NCBI GenBank assembly: GCA_012510325.1
Contig: JAAZIG010000238.1
Location: 1-6,793 of the forward strand
Direction of reading: 5' to 3'
DNA: 6,793 nucleotides
Source: Bacillota bacterium
GTDB taxonomy: Bacteria > Bacillota > Dethiobacteria > DTU022
Shown here: in pieces, positions 1 to 4,974 of the stretch
Layout of the letters: every line of letters starts with the position of its first letter
Position numbering within the stretch: position 1 is the stretch's first letter
Position numbers and translations under genes: made by a program
Notes under the pieces: generated by a model
The model's database searches: none
Told to the model about the DNA's origin: nothing
Seen by the model: the letters and a program-made list of their open reading frames with translations, nothing else

Positions 1-620
1 CCATCCGCATGCGCGGTTTTAACCAGGAGATGTTTTACAGCCATACCCTGGCCGGCGAAAATGCAGCTGCCCCCAGCTTTTTCAACGGGCCCACCGGAGG
101 CCGCGGGCTGAACCCCTCCTATCCGCAGGGAGCCGGAACCGACAAAATTAAAAAAGGAGAGCCCCTGCTGGTGGATTTTGTAACCGCCCTGGGCGGTTAC
201 ATGGTCGACCAGACCCGGATCTTTTCCCTGGGCCGACCGCCGGAAAAGCTGTTACAGGCCCATGAGACGGCGCTGGAGATCAAAAAAACTCTGGCAGAGC
301 TGGGCTGTTCCGGAGCCAATGGCGCCGCTCTTTACCGAAAAGCGTTCGAAATTGCCGCCGCCGCCGGACTGGAGGACCACTTCATGGGAGCAGAGGAGAA
401 GATCACCTTTGTCGGCCACGGAGTCGGCCTTGAACTGGACGAGCTGCCGGTAATCGCCCGCAACTACGACTTCACCCTCACTGAAGGGATGGTTTTGGCC
501 CTGGAGCCAAAGTTCACCTTCCCGGGCATGGGAACAGTGGGGATCGAAGATACCTTTGTTGTCCGCCGGAACGGTCTGAAGCAGATCACCCGCTTCGCCG
601 ACGCCATCCAGATCCTGTAA
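1..620 (+). CDS. M24 family metallopeptidase (Xaa-Pro dipeptidase-like), C-terminal part
   Basis: The reading frame is open from the window edge (codons in phase with position 3) to TAA at 618-620, so the 5' part of the gene is missing. What remains is the 'pita-bread' catalytic domain of M24 peptidases, which cleave dipeptides or N-terminal residues next to proline in the cytoplasm using two metal ions. Counting from the ATG at 9, the five expected metal ligands are visible: D56 in LLVDF, D67 in VDQTR, H137 in GHGVGL, E166 in ALEPKF and E180 in GIEDT. The full family is usually about 350-400 residues, so roughly half is present. The second histidine of the common GHGxGLxxHE motif is aspartate here (GHGVGLELDELP); I recall this variant as a subfamily feature. 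The ATG at 9 is internal, not the start. The family is clear; the exact substrate is not, since many M24 proteins are named Xaa-Pro peptidase without proof. Confidence 0.9.
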   Translation, partial: IRMRGFNQEMFYSHTLAGENAAAPSFFNGPTGGRGLNPSYPQGAGTDKIKKGEPLLVDFVTALGGYMVDQTRIFSLGRPPEKLLQAHETALEIKKTLAELGCSGANGAALYRKAFEIAAAAGLEDHFMGAEEKITFVGHGVGLELDELPVIARNYDFTLTEGMVLALEPKFTFPGMGTVGIEDTFVVRRNGLKQITRFADAIQIL

Positions 621-680
621 TCACGGAAGCACAGGGGGCGAGATGAGCAAAGTCACCATCCCCCGGTTTGCCGTCTCCGC

Positions 681-709
681 TGTAACCCTGCCACGCCGTA
701 GGGCGTACA
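681..709. promoter_or_regulatory. imperfect inverted repeat upstream of asnB, possible operator
   Basis: TGTAaCCCT (681-689) faces AGGGcgTACA (700-709) across a 10-base centre, with one unpaired base. A second overlapping palindrome, ACGCC-N4-GGCGT, lies at 693-706. The element sits 47 bases before the asnB start codon in an otherwise featureless 135-base gap. I could not place a convincing sigma-A -35/-10 pair around it, so an operator role is only inferred from position and symmetry. Confidence 0.25.
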
Positions 710-740
710 CTGTAGCGTTAGAGTGATTTAAAAACGCTGC

Positions 741-747
741 AAGGAGA
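741..747 (+). promoter_or_regulatory. ribosome binding site of asnB
   Basis: AAGGAGA lies 8 bases before the ATG at 756. It matters because it fixes the start of a protein beginning Met-Ser-Gly-Ile-Cys. The missing Cys2 is therefore not explained by a wrong start call. Confidence 0.8.
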
Positions 748-755
748 CACGCCCG

Positions 756-2606
756 ATGAGCGGAATCTGCGGTTTTATCGCGGGGCCGGAAAAGAAATTT
801 TCGGAAAGGCAGGCGGTGCTGGAGAGAATGATCGGCACTCTGCAGCACCGCGGGGCGGGCGATAATCTCTTTTTCCAGGATGGCGGGATCGCTCTGGGCC
901 GGCGCCCCCGGGAAAGACTTAACCCCGCAGCCCCGCAGGCGCTGCCCGCCGATGAGAATGGACGCTACCGGATCACCTTCGATGGCACCGTCCACAACCA
1001 CACCCCGCTGCGCCGGGAGCTGCAAAACAGGGGACACCTCTTCAGGACCGGGGAAGACAGCGAGGTGATCGTCCACCTTTATGAGGAGATGGGCACCCGA
1101 TGTCCCGAAAAACTGCGCGGCCCCTTCGCTTTTGCTCTCTGGGACAGCAGCGAAAAAGCGCTCTTCCTGGCTCGCGACCGCTTCGGGATCAAACCGCTTT
1201 ATTACGCCCATGCCGCTGACGGAGCCTTTCTTTTTGCCTCCGAAGCCAAGGCGCTGCTGGAATATCCGGAAATCTCCGCTGCGCTCAACCTCGCCGCCCT
1301 GCCTCATTACCTCACCTTTCAGTATTTCCCCGGCCCGGAAAGCGCCTTTCGGAATATTTATCAGCTGCCCCCGGCGCACCACCTCACCTGGAGCGGCGGA
1401 GAGAGCAAAATCCGCCGCTACTGGGAGATCCGCTTTCGTCCCGACCCCAAGCCGCTGCCCTACTTTGTCGACAGAGCCGAGCACCTGCTTCAGGAATCGG
1501 TGCGCCTGCACTGCGGGGAGGGAGCACAGCCCGGCTCTTTTCTGAGCAGCGGAGTCGATTCCAACTATCTCGCCGCTCTGCTGAGCCGGCGAGGCCGCCT
1601 GCACAGTTATTCCGTGAACTGCGCCGACAGCAGCTACGATGAGCTCACCCCGGCGCGGAAAAGGGCACATCTTCTGGGGGCGGTGCATCGCGAGCACCGC
1701 ATCGGCCCCGCTGAATTCTGGAGCGCACTGCCCCGCGCCCTCCGGTTTCAGGATGAGCCCGTCGCCGATCCGGCAGCCATCGCCCTCTACTTTGCCGCCG
1801 CCCTCGCTGCCGGAGAGGTCAAAGCGGTTCTCTCGGGGGAAGGCGCCGACGAAGTGTTCGGCGGCTATGAAATCTATCGCGAACCGGCGGCAGTCGCTCC
1901 GCTGCAGCTGCTGCCCCGCCCCCTCCAAACCGCCCTCAACCGGGTCTCCGAGAAAATCCCCGCAGGGATCAGGGGTAAGAGCTATCTGCAGCGGGCCACC
2001 ACTCCTCTGGAAAAGCGCTACTATGGAAATGCCTTCATCTTTTCGGAAGCCGATAAAAAGGCGCTCCTCAACCCGGAGCTGTTTCCCGGGGGCTGGACGG
2101 CCCCCTGGGAGATCACCGCACCTTTTTATCGAAGGAGCGCCGGCACCGATGCGACGGGAAGGATGCAGCATCTCGATTTTTTCACCTGGCTGCCCGGCGA
2201 CATCCTGGCCAAGGCCGACCGGATGACGAACGCCCATTCCCTGGAGGTGCGGCTGCCCTACCTCGATCACCGCCTCGTTGAATTCGCCGCCACCATCCCG
2301 CCCCGCTACCGAATGACCCGCCGGATGACCAAATATGTCCTGAGGATGGCGGCGGCGCGCCATCTGCCTGCAGCGGTCTGCCGCCGTCCCAAACTCGGTT
2401 TTCCCGTGCCCCTTTCCTCCTGGATCAGGAACCATTACCGAAAACCGCTCGCCGAGCTGTGGCAGAGCGAGGCTGCACAGCACTATTTCCAACCCCGGGC
2501 CCTCCAGCAGCTGCTGTCTCTCCACTGCCGGGGCCGGGCCGACTATGCCCGCAAGATCTGGACTGTGGCCATCTTTTTGCTCTGGCACCACCTTTACCTG
2601 AGCTAG
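756..2606 (+). CDS. asnB: asparagine synthetase AsnB homologue with degenerate glutaminase site
   Basis: AsnB normally makes asparagine from aspartate, ATP and glutamine: an N-terminal Ntn-hydrolase domain frees ammonia from glutamine, and a C-terminal PP-loop domain adenylates aspartate. At 616 residues the length fits the family. The synthetase half looks intact: PP-loop SSGVDS at 264-269, SGEGADEVFGGY at 360-371 with the conserved Glu362 and Asp365, and RPKLGFPVP at 544-552 with the conserved lysine. The glutaminase half (about 1-210) keeps its fold motifs, such as RDRFGIKPLYY at 140-150 and Asp101 in GEDSEV. However, it begins MSGICGF instead of MCGIxGF, so the N-terminal nucleophile cysteine is Ser2. 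RGPD is RGAG, NGEIYNH is DGTVHNH, and the arginine of the RRLS motif aligns with proline 51. I infer an ammonia-dependent enzyme, or one using another amine donor or acting on a different substrate. It appears to be a single gene between weak terminators; no glutaminase partner is in view. Confidence 0.93.
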   Translation: MSGICGFIAGPEKKFSERQAVLERMIGTLQHRGAGDNLFFQDGGIALGRRPRERLNPAAPQALPADENGRYRITFDGTVHNHTPLRRELQNRGHLFRTGEDSEVIVHLYEEMGTRCPEKLRGPFAFALWDSSEKALFLARDRFGIKPLYYAHAADGAFLFASEAKALLEYPEISAALNLAALPHYLTFQYFPGPESAFRNIYQLPPAHHLTWSGGESKIRRYWEIRFRPDPKPLPYFVDRAEHLLQESVRLHCGEGAQPGSFLSSGVDSNYLAALLSRRGRLHSYSVNCADSSYDELTPARKRAHLLGAVHREHRIGPAEFWSALPRALRFQDEPVADPAAIALYFAAALAAGEVKAVLSGEGADEVFGGYEIYREPAAVAPLQLLPRPLQTALNRVSEKIPAGIRGKSYLQRATTPLEKRYYGNAFIFSEADKKALLNPELFPGGWTAPWEITAPFYRRSAGTDATGRMQHLDFFTWLPGDILAKADRMTNAHSLEVRLPYLDHRLVEFAATIPPRYRMTRRMTKYVLRMAAARHLPAAVCRRPKLGFPVPLSSWIRNHYRKPLAELWQSEAAQHYFQPRALQQLLSLHCRGRADYARKIWTVAIFLLWHHLYLS

Positions 2607-2628
2607 GGCTGCTTCCATAAGCCCTTTT
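2605..2628 (+). terminator. weak intrinsic terminator after asnB
   Basis: AGGGCT (2605-2610) pairs with AGCCCT (2620-2625) around a 9-base loop, and TTTT (2625-2628) follows. It begins within the asnB stop codon. The stem is only 6 bp, so termination may be partial. Confidence 0.5.
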
Positions 2629-2678
2629 CCGCCACCAGATTTCGTCAAGAATTTATGTCAACGGATCTGCACCGCCGC

Positions 2679-2714
2679 AACCCCCTCCATCCCCATCGGC
2701 AGGGGTTCCTTTTA
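2679..2714 (+). terminator. possible second weak terminator in the asnB-ferredoxin gap
   Basis: AACCCC (2679-2684) can pair with GGGGTT (2702-2707). Alternatively CCCC at 2691-2694 pairs with GGGG at 2702-2705, with a 7-base loop. The sequence CCTTTTT follows at 2708-2713. The structure is short and ambiguous. Confidence 0.3.
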
Positions 2715-2729
2715 ATATCCCATTATCAG

Positions 2730-2801
2730 TAATTCACAATCTCCACAGGGTTATCCACAGGCAAAAGCTGTTTTTTACTCGGGGAGGAGCAGTTATGCAC
2801 A
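2730..2801 (+). promoter_or_regulatory. cluster of DnaA-box-like sites
   Basis: TTATCCACA at 2751-2759 is a perfect consensus DnaA box, and TTATGCACA at 2793-2801 fits TTATNCACA. Both have the same orientation and their starts are 42 bases apart, about four helical turns. Immediately upstream in the same orientation are TAATTCACA (2730-2738, one mismatch to TTATNCACA) and ATCTCCACA (2739-2747, two mismatches). An AT-rich tract with an A8 run lies about 30 bases downstream (2834-2855). The cluster could be a DnaA-titrating locus, a DnaA-controlled promoter or, less likely, part of an origin. The neighbouring genes are not the usual oriC genes. Confidence 0.45.
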
Positions 2802-2818
2802 GAATAAACAGGAAGTGA
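2781..2818 (+). other. possible 7-codon leader ORF with strong Shine-Dalgarno
   Basis: GGGGAGGAG (2781-2789) stands 5 bases before an ATG at 2795. The frame encodes MHRINRK and stops at TGA 2816-2818, about 95 bases before the ferredoxin start. The codons include AGA, ATA and AGG. The ribosome binding site is as good as that of the real genes, but such short frames arise by chance. The ATG also lies inside the second DnaA box, so one signal may be an accident of the other. Confidence 0.2.
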
Positions 2819-2899
2819 ACATAAGATCTTGCCAAATAATTTTCATTAAAAAAAAGGAATATCCATCTGTTTAGCGAAATATAGAACGATAAAAAGTCT

Positions 2900-2907
2900 G
2901 AGGAGGT
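2900..2907 (+). promoter_or_regulatory. ribosome binding site of the ferredoxin gene
   Basis: GAGGAGGT is a near-perfect match to the 16S rRNA 3' end and lies 5 bases before the ATG at 2913. Such a strong site suggests high expression. Confidence 0.85.
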
Positions 2908-2912
2908 TCAAG

Positions 2913-3098
2913 ATGGAGGTTAGAGTTGACGACGAGTGTAGTGCCTGTGGTGTTTGTGAAGATATCTGTCCGGAAGTGTTTGAACTCGGCGACGAAAAAG
3001 CTGAAGTCAAGGTGAACCCCATTCCTGCGGAATACGAAGAGCAAGTTCGCGAAGCAGCAGAAGAATGCCCCACCGAGTCAATCCAGATCACTGAGTAA
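2913..3098 (+). CDS. [4Fe-4S] ferredoxin, single-cluster type
   Basis: This is a 61-residue soluble electron carrier. The cluster ligands are C9, C12 and C15 in CSACGVC and C52 in ECPTESI, the pattern of one-cluster ferredoxins such as those of Desulfovibrio gigas and Thermotoga maritima. C19 in DICPEVF corresponds to the cysteine that in those two proteins forms a disulfide with a second cysteine in the middle of the chain. That partner is absent here, so C19 is probably a free thiol. The protein is very acidic, with 19 Asp/Glu against 4 Lys/Arg, as expected for a carrier docking on basic surfaces of oxidoreductases. Its base composition is less GC-rich than the flanking genes, with many GTT, TGT and GAA codons; this may reflect high expression. 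It appears to be its own transcription unit, ended by the hairpin at 3139-3164. Redox partners cannot be read from the context, although a flavoprotein lies nearby. Confidence 0.96.
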   Translation: MEVRVDDECSACGVCEDICPEVFELGDEKAEVKVNPIPAEYEEQVREAAEECPTESIQITE

Positions 3099-3138
3099 CT
3101 TCAGATAGCAGGAACGGCCATATCGCATGCAAGCGTAA

Positions 3139-3164
3139 AAAGAACCCGCAACCGCGGGTTCTTT
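3139..3164 (+). terminator. strong intrinsic terminator after the ferredoxin gene
   Basis: AAAGAACCCGC (3139-3149) and GCGGGTTCTTT (3154-3164) form a perfect 11-bp stem around the loop AACC. The run TTCTTT closes the stem and GACCTTT follows. It lies 40 bases after the ferredoxin stop codon. The A/T-flanked stem could also work in the opposite direction. Confidence 0.85.
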
Positions 3165-3184
3165 GACCTTTAAACGGACATGCA

Positions 3185-3212
3185 TTGACCGGCGCTCAAC
3201 GGGCAATAATTT
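3185..3212 (+). promoter_or_regulatory. candidate promoter of the Mur ligase gene
   Basis: TTGACC (3185-3190) matches the sigma-A -35 box at five of six positions. After 16 bases comes TAATTT (3207-3212), a weak -10. It sits just past the ferredoxin terminator and would give a leader of roughly 85 bases. The -35 is convincing, the -10 is not. Confidence 0.35.
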
Positions 3213-3287
3213 AGGTTATCCGAAACAACCCGGCAGGCAGGATTTAGAAGCTGCTCCGAGAAATAAAGAGAGAGCAACGCTGTCAGG

Positions 3288-3301
3288 CGGAGGTGCCTCC
3301 G
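3288..3301 (+). promoter_or_regulatory. ribosome binding site of the Mur ligase gene, inside a palindrome
   Basis: GGAGGT at 3289-3294 is the Shine-Dalgarno and lies 10 bases before the ATG at 3305. This supports that ATG over the GTG at 3293, which overlaps the Shine-Dalgarno itself. The site is embedded in CGGAGGTGCCTCCG, a perfect 14-base palindrome. It can fold as CGGAG (3288-3292), loop GTGC, CTCCG (3297-3301), hiding the ribosome binding site. Confidence 0.6.
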
Positions 3302-3304
3302 AAG

Positions 3305-4852
3305 ATGATCACGCTGCAAAGTTTGCTCGATGACAGCAACCTGAAGATACTGCAAAGAAACAATGAGAGCAACCCCGACATCACCGGACTGGCCTACCAT
3401 TCAGGAAAAGTATCACCGGGGATGCTCTTTTTCTGCATCAAAGGTTTTAAAACAGACGGCCACCTGTTTTTAAACGAAGCCCGGAAAAGAGGCGCCGCCG
3501 CCGCGGTGGTTGAAAGAATTCAGCCGCAGATGGAGCTGCCCCAGCTCCGGGTGGAAAACAGTCGCCGCGCCCTCGCCGCCTTGGCCGACAGCTTCTACGG
3601 CCACCCCTCAAAAAAACTGAAGATGATCGGCATAACTGCCAGCAACGGCAAGACCACGACCAGCTTCATGACCAACGCAATCCTGGAGGAAAATAACCTG
3701 CAGACGGGTCTTATCGGAACCGTCATCGTCAAATCCGGCGACACCATCCTTCCGGCAGAGCTGACCACACCAGAATCGCTTGATCTGCACCGCTACCTGC
3801 ACCAGATGGTGACCCGGGGAATCTCCCATGTGACCATGGAGGTCTCCTCTTCGGGGCTCGAGCTGCACCGGGTCGGCTCTGTGGACTACAATATCGCTGT
3901 CCTGAACAATATCAGCCGCGAGCATATCGATCTGCACGGCTCTTTTGAAAACTATTTCCAGGCCAAAGCAAGCCTGATCCGTCAAGCCGGACCGGAGCAA
4001 TGGGTTGTCCTCAACCTGGACTGCCCCCATACCGCCTCCTTAAGCGAAGAGACCGCCGCCCGGAAGCTGACCTACGGATTTAAAAATAGCACAGCCGACT
4101 GCACAGTCGAAGAGCTCGATCTGACCACCGGAAAGCCCCGTTTTATCGTTGCCCTGAAGAAACCGGGCCTGGCGGAAAAGCTAACCGGAGGGGTGAGTCG
4201 GTTCCCCGTTGCGCTCTCTGTTCTCGGGCTGCACAGCGTTTACAACGCCATGGCGGCGCTGCTCTGCGGCATGCTCTGCGGAGTCCCCGTGGCCGTCATC
4301 CAGCGCGCTCTGAGCGGATTCCGGGGAGTGGAACGCCGTTTTGAGCTGATCTTTGACGGCGACTTCAAGGTCATCGACGATCATTTCGCCAACAGCGGCA
4401 ATATCGATGTCACCCTGGAGACGCTCAAATTTATGCAGTACCGCCGCCTGCATCTGGTCTATGCCATCCGCGGCAGCCGCGGCGCCACGGTAAACCGCGA
4501 AAATGCCGAAGCGATCGCCGCGTGGGCCCGCCAGCTGAATATTAAAAAGATCATCGCCACCACCAGCAACAGCCACGTCACCGAAAAGGACCGCGTCACA
4601 GCGGAAGAGAGCCGCGTCTTCTCCGAAGTGATGGAGACAGCGGGAATCGAAGTTGAACTCCACCACGAGCTTCCCGAAGCGATCAGCTCCGGACTCTCCC
4701 CCGTCGGCAGCGGCGATATCCTGCTCCTGCTCGGCTGCCAGGGGATGGATTACGGCGCCGGAATCTGTCTGGAGATGATCCACCGCCGCCACCCTCACCT
4801 CGACCGCGAGGAGATCTTCAAAACGCTGCAAAACCGGATCGCCGGCGTTTAA
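3305..4852 (+). CDS. Mur ligase family protein, divergent MurE-like
   Basis: MurE ligates the third amino acid (meso-diaminopimelate or lysine) to UDP-MurNAc-L-Ala-D-Glu in peptidoglycan synthesis, in the cytoplasm, using ATP. The 515-residue chain has the three Mur domains: substrate-binding to about 105 (KVSPGMLFFCIKGFKTDGH), ATPase about 106-335, C-terminal about 336-515. Visible motifs are the P-loop GITASNGKTTT (109-119), LTTPESLDL (153-161), MEVSSSGLELHRV (178-190), REHIDLHGSFENYFQAKASL (205-224) with K221 as the likely carbamylated lysine, and HSVYNAMAA (310-318). Departures from MurE are TASNGKT for TGTNGKT, EVSSSGL for EVSSHxL, YHS (31-33) for DSR, and no DNPR motif for the incoming amino acid. 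The segment GVERRFELI (341-349) followed by IDDHFANSG resembles MurC/Mpl proteins more than MurE. It may be a paralogue with another substrate rather than the housekeeping enzyme. It is a single gene with its own candidate promoter, ending at the shared terminator. Confidence 0.85.
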   Translation: MITLQSLLDDSNLKILQRNNESNPDITGLAYHSGKVSPGMLFFCIKGFKTDGHLFLNEARKRGAAAAVVERIQPQMELPQLRVENSRRALAALADSFYGHPSKKLKMIGITASNGKTTTSFMTNAILEENNLQTGLIGTVIVKSGDTILPAELTTPESLDLHRYLHQMVTRGISHVTMEVSSSGLELHRVGSVDYNIAVLNNISREHIDLHGSFENYFQAKASLIRQAGPEQWVVLNLDCPHTASLSEETAARKLTYGFKNSTADCTVEELDLTTGKPRFIVALKKPGLAEKLTGGVSRFPVALSVLGLHSVYNAMAALLCGMLCGVPVAVIQRALSGFRGVERRFELIFDGDFKVIDDHFANSGNIDVTLETLKFMQYRRLHLVYAIRGSRGATVNRENAEAIAAWARQLNIKKIIATTSNSHVTEKDRVTAEESRVFSEVMETAGIEVELHHELPEAISSGLSPVGSGDILLLLGCQGMDYGAGICLEMIHRRHPHLDREEIFKTLQNRIAGV

Positions 4853-4882
4853 AGGCGACTCCCGGCTGCCCCTGAACAAAAA

Positions 4883-4926
4883 GGGCCGGCCGGACCGCGG
4901 GAAATACCCGCACGTCAGGCCGGCCC
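4883..4926. terminator. bidirectional intrinsic terminator between converging genes
   Basis: GGGCCGGCC (4883-4891) pairs with GGCCGGCCC (4918-4926). GAC (4893-4895) with GTC (4914-4916) and GCGGG (4897-4901) with CCCGC (4907-4911) extend the stem to a loop AAATA. On the minus strand it is followed by a T5 tract (A5 at 4878-4882), which suits the flavoprotein gene best. On the plus strand CTTTCTT (4931-4937) follows more loosely for the Mur ligase gene. Confidence 0.85.
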
Positions 4927-4974
4927 CGATCTTTCTTCAAGGTGAGCCGCGCCGCTTACCGGTGGACCGCCGCT

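Larger units (their letters stand above)
2607..2912. other. 306-base gene-free region between asnB and the ferredoxin gene
   Basis: No coding frame is convincing here. The stretch changes from GC-rich after asnB to AT-rich before the ferredoxin gene. It holds the terminator candidates, the DnaA-box cluster, the possible leader ORF, an 8-base palindrome AAGATCTT at 2823-2830 and an A8 run at 2848-2855. I found no good sigma-A -35/-10 pair for the ferredoxin gene; TATAGA at 2880-2885 could be a -10 but lacks a recognisable -35. Confidence 0.6.

Noticed and set aside
634..667. GGGGG...CCCCC hairpin after the M24 gene as a terminator
   Set aside because: The stem is interrupted, has a long loop, and is not followed by a T-tract on either strand.
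668..711. TTGCCG and TACACT as a promoter of asnB
   Set aside because: They are separated by 32 bases, far outside the usable spacing.
621..2648. 675-codon open frame on the minus strand across the whole asnB gene
   Set aside because: It is a shadow of a GC-rich gene: asnB on the plus strand has clear family motifs throughout, while the antisense product has no recognisable domain and is rich in Gly/Ala/Arg.
3293..3304. GTG start adding four residues to the Mur ligase
   Set aside because: The GTG overlaps the only Shine-Dalgarno (3289-3294), which is correctly spaced for the ATG at 3305.
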